From: Clostridiales bacterium
GTDB taxonomy: Bacteria > Bacillota > Clostridia > Oscillospirales > CAG-272
Reading direction: 5' to 3'
DNA: 8,818 bases
NCBI GenBank assembly: GCA_019415985.1
Contig: DXYE01000104.1
Location: forward strand, 1-8,818
The notes beneath the pieces are model-generated. The model did not search any database, was not told the DNA's origin, and was given only the letters and a program-made list of their open reading frames with translations. Shown here in pieces: positions 1-6,914 of the stretch (position 1 is its first letter; every line of letters starts with the position of its first letter). A program made the translations under genes and the position numbers.

Positions 1-2
1 TA

Positions 3-338
3 CGAAGAGTACATATACAGGAACTGGTCATGGTAGAGAGCTTTAATCATGACCGCGTCTGTACACTGGCCGATGGAACGATGTTTAAAACGCCGGTTAC
101 CTTGTCATCTTTATATGAAAAACTCAAGGAATATCCCTGTTTTTTTCTGCCTCACAGAGCATATATTGTAAATTTTAATTTTGTAAATGGGCTGACGCAG
201 ACGGAGCTTCTGATATCCAACAGGAGACGTGTTCCCATTTCGCGCAATAAAGTCGAAAGAACATTTCACGCCAAAAAACGACATCTCACGCAAGAGATGT
301 CGTTTTTTTGTGTGGTTTATTTTATACTTAAAAAGTAA
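3..338 (+). CDS. LytTR DNA-binding domain protein, 5' end outside window
   Basis: This is the C-terminal part of a transcription regulator of the LytTR family, whose members bind direct repeats in promoters, often as the output domain of a two-component response regulator. The frame is open from base 3, so the start lies upstream of the window, as would any receiver domain. Visible family features are the ELVMVES segment, then FNHDRVCTLADG, the helix-forming TLSSLYEKLKEYP, the FFLPHRAYIVNF core that corresponds to the typical F.R.H.SYIVN motif, and the closing RVPISRNK that matches the usual 'ipiSR' end. The family normally stops about ten residues after that motif. Here the frame continues through an intrinsic terminator (273-308) and ends only at 336, so the last ~20 residues look like readthrough of non-coding DNA after loss of the original stop. 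It could regulate the leftward operon, but nothing seen links them. Confidence 0.8.
   Translation, partial: RRVHIQELVMVESFNHDRVCTLADGTMFKTPVTLSSLYEKLKEYPCFFLPHRAYIVNFNFVNGLTQTELLISNRRRVPISRNKVERTFHAKKRHLTQEMSFFCVVYFILKK
273..308 (+). terminator. Intrinsic terminator after the LytTR gene
   Basis: A perfect 15-bp stem pairs 273-287 with 294-308 around a 6-base loop (ACGCAA). Its core is CGACATCTC/GAGATGTCG and the right arm runs into a tract of seven T (303-309). This is a textbook rho-independent terminator for + strand transcription. The A tract on the left arm would also make it work, more weakly, for - strand transcripts. It lies inside the 3' end of the LytTR reading frame rather than after it. 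Confidence 0.85.
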
Positions 339-480
339 CGAAAAGGGGCTCATCTGTCAATGAAAAAAGGCAGGCAATGGACGTTGAGGTTGTTTCGCAG
401 AAAAAAGTTATGGGCTGCATTTTGAGGATGCCGCCCGTTTTAACTAGACGCTGGATACAAATCAGAAGCACCGGGACACA
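339..480. other. Gap between LytTR gene and chimeric gene, with a possible signal-peptide remnant
   Basis: No full gene is present. A 21-codon frame at 360-425 starts with ATG and reads MKKGRQWTLRLFRRKKLWAAF before TGA. That is the kind of positively charged opening that precedes the hydrophobic core of a Gram-positive signal peptide, but the core is absent. It may be the leftover start of a deleted secreted-protein gene. The bases before it (AAAAGGGG at 341-348) are a weak and distant ribosome binding site. No clear promoter was recognised for the downstream frame. Confidence 0.3.
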
Positions 481-1872
481 ATGGCAAAACTAACCGAACC
501 ATTCTTGTACCTGACAGAAGAGGAATATACCCAAAAAGTGCTGGAATTGTTTCGTCAGGCAGTTCTGAATTTGACCGGCGAGGAAATAAAAATGCTGTTG
601 GTCCTGAGGCAGCAAACGGACCAAATGCTGCTTGTGAAAAGGAGGAAAATAAATAAGATGATCAATCAAAGACGCGTGGCGACAGTGATACTGGCAGTCT
701 GTATTCTACTGGGAAGTTCCACATGTACAGCCAAAAAAGAGAATCGCGCGCTTGATGAACTGTGGGAAGCCGCTATGGTAGATGCGGTTTTCTTCGAAGA
801 CGATGAAGTTCACGAATTGGTCACTCTAACCAAGCAAGCCCCGGATGTCATTTGGGATGAGGCCGGAGAACGGGTGCTGTTGCTAAGTTGGCATAACTAT
901 GGCGATGTATGTGCTCCGTTCCGTTCTACCGACCTCATTGCCGGCACAAACGGTATCGATGCGGTTCTGGATGGCCATTCCCATAGTGTTATCTCTTGTA
1001 ACATCGTGGAAAATAAGGATGGCGAAAAGGTTCTTTTGTCCTCCACCGGTACAGGATTGACCAATATCGGCCAACTCGAGATTGCTGCCGATGGTAATCT
1101 CATTGCTGGGCTCATTAGTAATTTCCCGGAGACGGATACGGAAACGGACGACTATGTGAAGTGGATTCAAAGCCAATATGAGGAGAAGCTGAATCATGTG
1201 GTGGCCCAAATTGAGGTGACGCTAACTACTCTTTTGGAGTCAGGCGTGCGTCTTATCCGTAACAGGGAAACCAATTTGGGTGACTTTTGCGCCGATGCCT
1301 ACCGGGTGATCGCCGACGCCGATATTGCCTTTGCCAACGGCGGAGGCATCCGGGCGGATATAAACGCGGGCGATGTCACCTATGGCGATATGATTGCCGT
1401 ACATCCTTATGGTAACACCCTGTGTGTTGTTGAGACGACCGGCCAGGAAATCTTGGATGCACTCGAAATGGCCAGCCGTTCCACGATGGCGGAAGTCAGC
1501 GACGGGGAAAACGCTATGGGAGAAAACGGCGGATTTCTTCAGGTGTCGGGTCTGAAATATACGATTGATACCTCGATTTCCTCTTCAGTAGAAGTGGACG
1601 CGGCAGGGATGTTTGTTTCCTGCGGTGCAAACCGCCGGGTAAAGGATGTTCAGGTGCTCCAGGCGGACGGCGGTTATTTGCCGATCGAACCAACGAAAAC
1701 CTATACCCTGGCTTCCCATAACTATCTCATCAAGCAGGGCGGCGATGGGCTGAACATGTTTATGGACAACACGCTGACGATGGATGAGGGAATGCTGGAT
1801 TATCAGGTACTCATTACCTATATTACCGAGCATTTGGGCGGGACGGTGGGAGCCGACTATGCCGAACCATAG
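481..1872 (+). CDS. Chimeric, N-terminally truncated 5'-nucleotidase family protein (probable remnant)
   Basis: The C-terminal ~320 residues belong to the 5'-nucleotidase/2',3'-cyclic phosphodiesterase family, exported enzymes that release phosphate from nucleotides. Seen in order are the end of the metallophosphoesterase domain with GIDAVLDGHSHS (158-169), then the 5'-nucleotidase C-terminal domain with RNRETNLGDFCADAYR (260-275), ANGGGIRADI (285-294), GGFLQVSGLKY (350-360) and QGGDG (419-423). The earlier metal-site motifs (HTND.HG, GD, GNHE) are missing, so catalysis is unlikely. Residues 1-140 do not look like this family: an acidic, helical 59-residue opening, then a membrane or signal segment (RRVATVILAVCILLGSS, 64-80) and an acidic stretch ending in LLLSWHNY. 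Nucleotidase similarity begins near residue 141 (about base 901), which marks a probable recombination junction. The far upstream ATG lacks a good ribosome binding site; the internal ATG at 658 has one and may be the real start. After the TAG the frame reads ERITIM, the usual family ending, so the stop looks premature. Confidence 0.7.
   Translation: MAKLTEPFLYLTEEEYTQKVLELFRQAVLNLTGEEIKMLLVLRQQTDQMLLVKRRKINKMINQRRVATVILAVCILLGSSTCTAKKENRALDELWEAAMVDAVFFEDDEVHELVTLTKQAPDVIWDEAGERVLLLSWHNYGDVCAPFRSTDLIAGTNGIDAVLDGHSHSVISCNIVENKDGEKVLLSSTGTGLTNIGQLEIAADGNLIAGLISNFPETDTETDDYVKWIQSQYEEKLNHVVAQIEVTLTTLLESGVRLIRNRETNLGDFCADAYRVIADADIAFANGGGIRADINAGDVTYGDMIAVHPYGNTLCVVETTGQEILDALEMASRSTMAEVSDGENAMGENGGFLQVSGLKYTIDTSISSSVEVDAAGMFVSCGANRRVKDVQVLQADGGYLPIEPTKTYTLASHNYLIKQGGDGLNMFMDNTLTMDEGMLDYQVLITYITEHLGGTVGADYAEP
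640..660 (+). promoter_or_regulatory. Strong internal ribosome binding site and alternative start
   Basis: AGGAGG (640-645) lies 12 bases before an in-frame ATG (658) that opens MINQRRVATVILAVC, a signal-peptide-like start. The upstream ATG at 481 has no comparable site. In another frame the preceding bases read A-C-E-K-E-E-N-K and stop with TAA at 654-656, just before this ATG. That would be a natural two-gene junction if the 481-657 frame had lost one base. The likely exported product therefore starts at 658. Confidence 0.5.
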
Positions 1873-2276
1873 GAACGGATTACGATAATGTGAAGTGCAG
1901 GAGAACATAAAAACCTCTTGCACAATGTTTGAGACATGGAGAAAAAGATTGTATCATACTATGAAAGGTCAGGGATTTCCCGATTGGTATGTTCTGTCCT
2001 TGCATAAAAACAAAAAATAAAGAAAGTTGGCTTAACGGCAATAAAAGTTACCGTAATGAAGCAAAAATTATATGAAGCAATAATTTCCATCGCTTTAGCT
2101 CATAGAGCGACTTGCGTTTCCTATATCATCTTTACTTTTTTGATCCTCTCCTGGAGCGAGAAGAAAGGTGACGGCTGCAAATTTTATGCAAGGCAACCGC
2201 TCTTTTTGAAAACAGTTGGCGGTATTTATTTTGGAAAATCCGACGTTTTCTTCAGATTTTGATTTTTGATTAATAA
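1873..2276. other. About 400 bases with no convincing gene
   Basis: Beyond the last codons of the nucleotidase remnant (1873-1893, ERITIM then TGA) this AT-rich stretch holds only short frames without ribosome binding sites or recognisable motifs. I see no strong terminator for the + strand gene, no RNA gene and no mobile-element ends. It separates the two converging transcription units and probably represents eroded sequence. Confidence 0.5.
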
Positions 2277-2314
2277 AATACAGGCGATGATAATCTCTCA
2301 TCATCGCCCGTATT
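2277..2314 (-). terminator. Intrinsic terminator of the leftward surface-protein operon
   Basis: A stem pairs AATAC (2277-2281) and GGCGATGAT (2283-2291) with ATCATCGCC (2300-2308) and GTATT (2310-2314), with one A-C mismatch and an 8-base loop. Read on the - strand, the right arm leads into GTATTTTATTAATC, a T-rich though interrupted tract. It lies about 145 bases beyond the stop of the last gene of the leftward operon. A contribution to stopping + strand transcripts is possible but less supported. Confidence 0.65.
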
Positions 2315-2457
2315 CCGGATTCTTTGTATTTTGGTTGTCTAAAGGCTCACTGCCGCACCATTTGCTCTGCCACCGTGTCAAGAAGCAGCCGCATGACGTC
2401 ATCTTATGCTATAATCAATCGAATTCTTTATACGCGCAGATGATTTCCTCAGAAGCG

Positions 2458-3735
2458 TCATTGCATATTGACAACAGGCTCAGTCGTACTATTGTAGACA
2501 TATGTGTAAACCCCGCCTTCGCCCAGAGTGTTGCCCGCAAAATTCAGCGTATACTTTGCAAAATCTTCACCCTTGACAGCCTGCAGGAGGACAAACGCCT
2601 TATTCCACATATTGTCCGTATCTGCAATATTTTTGGAAATGTTAAAGGTTGCGGTCGTGTTGTCATAATTGGATAACCGTATGGCGTTGGACACATTTGT
2701 AAAGCTGTTGTTCTCAATGTTTATTACCGCGCCGTCTACGACCTTGTAAATGCTGATAGCGTTGTTGCCGCAGTTTACAAAATTATTTCCGGAAATTGTA
2801 AGGCTGTTTACTGCGGAACTCTGGCTGAATTCTACGCCGTTATAAGTGAGATTGGAAATGGTATTTCCGGTGAAGGTAATGTCGCCGCCTGCCGAAATGT
2901 TCACCGCAGTATGGTTACCGCCGCTGCCCGTATCAGCCGAAATCTCTGAGTTAGTCATTGTGAAGCCGGTAACGGAACTGGGAACCGTAACTGCCGGGGT
3001 AGCCGTCTGGTTCACCGTAATCTTTGCATTATTCAGCGCTACATCATCGGCGGTTACAGTTACAGGTGCCGACGCAGTTAAATTGTTCACCGTAATGCTT
3101 TTATCAATGGTTATTGCCTCAACGACCTCTCCGGTAACTGTCAGAACGTCGCCGGGTTGTGCACTGTCAATGGCGTTAGCCAGACTATTGGCAGACGTCA
3201 AAGGACAAGCTACAACCGGATCATTAAACGGTTCTTTCTGAATGGCATACGCTCTGAAAGTCAGTGCGATGCCCTTCTTCAAATTCCCCTCTGCGTCCAG
3301 CATATCGCTGTTCTCTAATGCCGCATCATAGGATACCGTATTTCCCGCGAGAACAGAGAACGCCTGCTCTGTATCGCTGGCCTCCACTTCGCGATAGTAG
3401 ACGTTTTCATAGCCGTCAAGAAGTGTCCACCCGCCGGCTATCTCGTAAGTGACCAGCTTCTCAGTGGTGTCGTTGACCTCCACATACACATACGCGGGGA
3501 CCGTAGCATTGACTGCGACGGTAGGATCCTTGTCCTGCGATGTGCCGGGGATGATCTCATATTGGTTGCCGGTGGTCTCGGTAAGATTTACCATAACCCG
3601 ATTGGTTTGAAAGTTGTTGACTACATCGTCGGTGCTACTCTGCAGATAGGCGAATGTGCCTCCGCCGATGACCATGGCAGCTGCAAGAGCAACCGCCAGA
3701 CCGGTAGTCAAAAGGTTTCTCCTGTTGATTGACAT
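2458..3735 (-). CDS. Exported camelysin-like/beta-helix protein (425 aa), last of three paralogues
   Basis: Surface or secreted protein without an evident enzyme motif. Residues 1-29 form a SipW-type signal peptide: NRRNLL, a hydrophobic core, then GGGTFA before YLQSST, with cleavage expected after Ala29. Residues 30-170 are a TasA/camelysin-like module with VVNNF, LTETTGNQYEIIPGTSQ, KDPTVAV and YVYVEVND, ending at FRAYAIQKEPF. From about 185 the chain turns into short beta repeats rich in Asn, Thr, Ser, Val and Ile (for example NNSFTNVSNAIRLSN), typical of a right-handed beta-helix as found in pectate-lyase-like adhesins and polysaccharide-binding proteins. No LPXTG motif or C-terminal membrane segment is present, so attachment would be through partners. 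The start is secured by AAGGAGGT (3745-3752), 9 bases upstream. It lies 36 bases after the previous gene. Its N-terminal module is clearly diverged from the other two. Confidence 0.85.
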   Translation of the reverse strand: MSINRRNLLTTGLAVALAAAMVIGGGTFAYLQSSTDDVVNNFQTNRVMVNLTETTGNQYEIIPGTSQDKDPTVAVNATVPAYVYVEVNDTTEKLVTYEIAGGWTLLDGYENVYYREVEASDTEQAFSVLAGNTVSYDAALENSDMLDAEGNLKKGIALTFRAYAIQKEPFNDPVVACPLTSANSLANAIDSAQPGDVLTVTGEVVEAITIDKSITVNNLTASAPVTVTADDVALNNAKITVNQTATPAVTVPSSVTGFTMTNSEISADTGSGGNHTAVNISAGGDITFTGNTISNLTYNGVEFSQSSAVNSLTISGNNFVNCGNNAISIYKVVDGAVINIENNSFTNVSNAIRLSNYDNTTATFNISKNIADTDNMWNKAFVLLQAVKGEDFAKYTLNFAGNTLGEGGVYTYVYNSTTEPVVNMQ

Positions 3736-3771
3736 AAGTTTTCTACCTCCTTTTCAAACTGTTTACCGCTC

Positions 3772-5589
3772 TTAATTGATAACGGCGTTATCTTTGCCGG
3801 AGCCGGTCAAGCTACCGTAGGTTGTATTCGTCAGGGTCGCATTGGCGTTTGTCACCAAGTTTATTTTACCATTGATCGTACAGTTTTCTGCAATAAGGGT
3901 TCCACCACTCCCGACCATCACATCGCCGTTTATATTGCAGTTACGCATGATCACTTTGCTTCCTTCATAGCCTGTGACGCAAACCGCATATGTACCGGTG
4001 CTTGGATAAAGCCCCTTTTCGGCAGTTATGGTCATATTTTCAAGGATCAAAGTAGCCTTATCTGCATTCACAACGGCGTTATTAGTTCCAGCCGTCAGGG
4101 TCTGCACAATCGTTCCGTTTTTCAGAGTGGCCTCGGCCCCCTCGGTTTTCAGGAAAAACCCACCGTAGCCCTCCGGACTCTCAATCATCAGCGTGTTGTC
4201 ACCCAGATCAAGGTTATCACCATTCGCGAGCGTCAGCTCACTCTTTGTGGCACTAACGGTTTCGGGCGTTATATACCGGATATCCTCCGCCAGCAACAGG
4301 CTTTGGCCCTGCCCGACGGAAGCAAGCAGACCGCTCGCGTCTTCCGCAAGCGCAACATATTGGAAGGCTTCTTCTATCTGGTCAGCTGTATACAATTGAC
4401 CGAAATTCGTCCCGTTGCAGATCCAGATCATGCTGCTGGTCAAAGCGTCGGCACCGGCCCCCATCACATAGTTATCGGTAATATCCATATTCTCAAAATA
4501 GAAGCCTGCTATCGTAATGGCGCTGTCTGAACAATAATCGCCGGACACATTGATAAAGGTATTTCCGGTGATTACCAGCTTGGTGTCTGCAGAAACATAT
4601 CCAGGATTCCGAAGCTCCAGGTGGATATAACGATAGCCTTTTTCCGTGTTTTCAAAGGTGTTGTTGCGGATTATGATGCTGTCGATGTTGGGATTTGTAA
4701 GCTGGATGGAGTCCCATTTTGCATCTTTGAAAGAGCAATTTTCAATCACCAGCTGGTCGATCTCGTCCTTATTTGTCACATAAATTGCGGATTCATTGCC
4801 ATTGTTGCCATTGCTGAAATTAACACCGGAAATCATCACATTGCCTGAAGACGCAAGATGAATGGGGCTTCCTGTAACCGTAATCCCGTCGCCGGCAATG
4901 GTAATCCCATTCTCGGCTTTAAGAGTAACTGCGGAATCCAGATTTATATCCTCAGTCAGCACCACGGCCGCAGGCTCTCCGGCCGCATTTGCGTCGTCGA
5001 TCGCCTGTTGGATATCGTCAGAGGTAGCCACGGCTGTGCCTGAAGCGTATCCGTAAGCAAGAACCATATTACCGTCAAACGGCTGTTTCTGGATGGCATA
5101 CGCCTTAAAGGCGAGATCAATTCCGTCCTTGAGATTACCATAGGCGTCAAGCATATCGCTGTTTTCCAACGAAGCGTCGTAGGAAACGGTATTGCCTTCA
5201 AGAACGGCGAACTCCTTGTTTGCAGCGTCGGCCGTCACCTCACGGTAATAAACATTGGTATACCCGTCAAGAAGGGTCCAGCCGCTCTCAATCTCATATG
5301 TGACCAAACCGTCTGTGGTGTCATTTACTCTGACAAAAACATAGGCATCAATTGAGTTATCCACTGTAACGGTTGGATCCTTTGTTTGCGAGGTACCCGG
5401 GATGATTTCATAATTACCGCCGGTGGTTTCAGTAAGTTCTACCGTAACCTGATTCGCATTGAATTCGTTGACCACATCGCCGGTGCTACTTTGCAGATAG
5501 GCAAAGGTTCCACCGCCAACAAGCATAGCCGATGCGAGTGCGACCGCAAGCACGGCGGGCATACGCCCTCTTTTTTTACTTTGTGCCAT
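3772..5589 (-). CDS. Exported camelysin-like protein with two beta-helix segments (605 aa)
   Basis: Largest of the three paralogues. Residues 1-30 are a SipW-type signal peptide (KKRGR, hydrophobic core, GGGTFA then YLQSST). Residues 31-171 form the camelysin-like module with DVVNEFNANQ, EIIPGTSQTKDPTV (61-74), AYVFVRVND and FKAYAIQKQPF. A first beta-helix-like stretch covers about 186-390 with recurring rungs such as LVIENCSFKDA, IIIRNNTFEN and LVITGNTFIN. A less repetitive linker with acidic residues (about 391-425) leads to a second beta-rich part (430-600) with ATLKNGTI, LILENMTI, VIMRNCNING and LIAENCTING. Such rungs are known from carbohydrate-binding or -cleaving surface proteins, but I cannot point to a catalytic site. 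AAAGGA (5601-5606) sits 11 bases before the ATG and next to the stop of the preceding gene, so the two genes are probably translationally coupled. Codons 35-138 are identical at DNA level to the preceding paralogue. Confidence 0.87.
   Translation of the reverse strand: MAQSKKRGRMPAVLAVALASAMLVGGGTFAYLQSSTGDVVNEFNANQVTVELTETTGGNYEIIPGTSQTKDPTVTVDNSIDAYVFVRVNDTTDGLVTYEIESGWTLLDGYTNVYYREVTADAANKEFAVLEGNTVSYDASLENSDMLDAYGNLKDGIDLAFKAYAIQKQPFDGNMVLAYGYASGTAVATSDDIQQAIDDANAAGEPAAVVLTEDINLDSAVTLKAENGITIAGDGITVTGSPIHLASSGNVMISGVNFSNGNNGNESAIYVTNKDEIDQLVIENCSFKDAKWDSIQLTNPNIDSIIIRNNTFENTEKGYRYIHLELRNPGYVSADTKLVITGNTFINVSGDYCSDSAITIAGFYFENMDITDNYVMGAGADALTSSMIWICNGTNFGQLYTADQIEEAFQYVALAEDASGLLASVGQGQSLLLAEDIRYITPETVSATKSELTLANGDNLDLGDNTLMIESPEGYGGFFLKTEGAEATLKNGTIVQTLTAGTNNAVVNADKATLILENMTITAEKGLYPSTGTYAVCVTGYEGSKVIMRNCNINGDVMVGSGGTLIAENCTINGKINLVTNANATLTNTTYGSLTGSGKDNAVIN
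5177..5487. repeat. 311-bp perfect direct repeat, copy 1 (in 605-aa gene)
   Basis: Every base matches 6479-6789 in direct orientation, at an offset of 1302. The block encodes residues about 35-138 of the 605-residue protein, the bulk of the exported N-terminal module. Differences appear on both sides at once: A5488 versus G6790 on one side, and G5176 versus A6478 on the other. Scattered changes then give way to unrelated beta-helix sequence. Confidence 0.95.
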
Positions 5590-5607
5590 AAATTATCACA
5601 TCCTTTC

Positions 5608-6888
5608 TTATCCTCTGAGAACTGCAATGTCATTGAGCGTGAGATCGGTATGAGCCGTGTCGTTAAAGATACCACCATTAATATCAACGAAACTTGCCGG
5701 TCTGGTGCCTAACGTGTAGATAGCATACTCGGCGCCATAAATAAACGTTCCTCCATTGATTATAAAACGATCCGATTTGTTACCATCCACCTGGAAAAGC
5801 TTTTGACTTACGCCATTTGCGGTGAAAGTACCCGCGTTGATTGTGACGCCCTTATTCGCGTAGATGCAAACATCGTCGTTTTCTCTCGCGTTATACGTTC
5901 CGCCGTTGAATTCCGCTTGTGCGTCGGTGATGTAAATCGCACCAGTTACATTGCAGTTATCAAAAGCTACGGCAGCGCCACCATTGATCACCTCAACAGC
6001 GCGGTCATCGCTGTCAGCCGCAATAATCGTAACATTCTCAAAACGTTCATTTGTGGGACAGTTTTCATCGGCGTATATAGATACGAGCGGATATTCCTCA
6101 TGTGCCGTGGTATTCTGAAAAACTCCGTTTTTTATAATCAAATTTATATTTGACTGATCAAAAGTCGGATTTTCAACACAAAAGCTTGTCATTTCCAGCG
6201 TATGGCCGTCAAGATCAAGAACGAAATCCCCAGTCCCCACATAGACAATGTCATTCAAAACGATGCTCTGGCTGAGCTTAATGGTTTCTCCCTGCTCGGC
6301 CGCAGAGATTGCCGAGAGAAGCTCGTCCGACGTCGATACAACAGCAGGAATCTGTTTCCACGCATCCAAAGCGGTTGTAAAGCCGTCCTTCTGGATGGCG
6401 GACGCGGCAAAGGTTAGGGCCAGCCCCTCCTTCAGGTTGCCGCCGGCATCCAACATATCTTTGTTTTCTAACGAAGCATCGTAGGAAACGGTATTGCCTT
6501 CAAGAACGGCGAACTCCTTGTTTGCAGCGTCGGCCGTCACCTCACGGTAATAAACATTGGTATACCCGTCAAGAAGGGTCCAGCCGCTCTCAATCTCATA
6601 TGTGACCAAACCGTCTGTGGTGTCATTTACTCTGACAAAAACATAGGCATCAATTGAGTTATCCACTGTAACGGTTGGATCCTTTGTTTGCGAGGTACCC
6701 GGGATGATTTCATAATTACCGCCGGTGGTTTCAGTAAGTTCTACCGTAACCTGATTCGCATTGAATTCGTTGACCACATCGCCGGTGCTGCTTTGCAGAG
6801 AGGCAAGCGTACCGCCGCCAACAAACATAGTGCCCGCAAGCGTTATCACAAGACCGGTAATCAAAATGTTCTTTTTGCTAAGATTCAT
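5608..6888 (-). CDS. Exported camelysin-like/beta-helix protein (426 aa), first of three paralogues
   Basis: Residues 1-29 are a SipW-type signal peptide (NLSKKN, core ILITGLVITLAGTMFVGG, then GTLASLQSST). The camelysin-like module covers about 30-178 and closes with AASAIQKDGFTTALDAW, the usual AIQ..GF..A..AW ending of this domain type. After a linker the beta-rich part starts with STSDELLSAISAAEQGETI, a typical entry to pectate-lyase-like beta-helices, and continues with VLDLDGHTLEM, LIIKNGVFQN, AEFNGGTYNA, VTINAGTFTA and FIINGGTFIY to the C terminus. No wall-sorting signal is seen. A TTG at 6903 would add five residues, but AGAGGG (6893-6898) placed 4 bases before the ATG at 6888 supports the ATG. 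It starts 26 bases after the SPQTG gene and ends 18 bases before the next paralogue, with which it shares 311 identical bases. Confidence 0.87.
   Translation of the reverse strand: MNLSKKNILITGLVITLAGTMFVGGGTLASLQSSTGDVVNEFNANQVTVELTETTGGNYEIIPGTSQTKDPTVTVDNSIDAYVFVRVNDTTDGLVTYEIESGWTLLDGYTNVYYREVTADAANKEFAVLEGNTVSYDASLENKDMLDAGGNLKEGLALTFAASAIQKDGFTTALDAWKQIPAVVSTSDELLSAISAAEQGETIKLSQSIVLNDIVYVGTGDFVLDLDGHTLEMTSFCVENPTFDQSNINLIIKNGVFQNTTAHEEYPLVSIYADENCPTNERFENVTIIAADSDDRAVEVINGGAAVAFDNCNVTGAIYITDAQAEFNGGTYNARENDDVCIYANKGVTINAGTFTANGVSQKLFQVDGNKSDRFIINGGTFIYGAEYAIYTLGTRPASFVDINGGIFNDTAHTDLTLNDIAVLRG
6479..6789. repeat. 311-bp perfect direct repeat, copy 2 (in 426-aa gene)
   Basis: Partner of 5177-5487, in the same codon register within the 426-residue gene (residues about 34-137). 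The homologous part of the third paralogue (about 3310-3640) aligns along its whole length but differs at many positions, so the identity of these two copies is not explained by uniform constraint. Confidence 0.95.
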
Positions 6889-6892
6889 TTTT

Positions 6893-6898
6893 CCCTCT
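6893..6898 (-). promoter_or_regulatory. Ribosome binding site that sets the ATG start at 6888
   Basis: AGAGGG on the - strand lies four bases before the ATG. No such site precedes the alternative TTG at 6903, so the shorter protein is preferred. Confidence 0.6.
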
Positions 6899-6914
6899 TT
6901 CAATTTTCTACAAT

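Noticed and set aside
481..1872. Calling this a working 5'-nucleotidase
   Set aside because: The HTND, GD and GNHE metal-site motifs are absent and the frame has a chimeric start and an early stop.
2086..2112. Short inverted repeat (TCGCT / AGCGA region) as a terminator or riboswitch
   Set aside because: Only about five base pairs, imperfect, and no T tract or known aptamer pattern.
2056..2262. + strand 68-codon frame in the gap
   Set aside because: No ribosome binding site and no recognisable motif; its aromatic, AT-driven composition looks like chance.
2266..2676. + strand 136-codon frame overlapping the operon end
   Set aside because: It begins in the terminator and runs antisense through the last beta-helix gene, whose own frame has a signal peptide and a strong ribosome binding site.
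2620..5000. Repetitive beta-helix coding DNA as a possible CRISPR or tandem repeat array
   Set aside because: The repetition is at the level of degenerate protein rungs; there are no identical DNA repeats with unique spacers.
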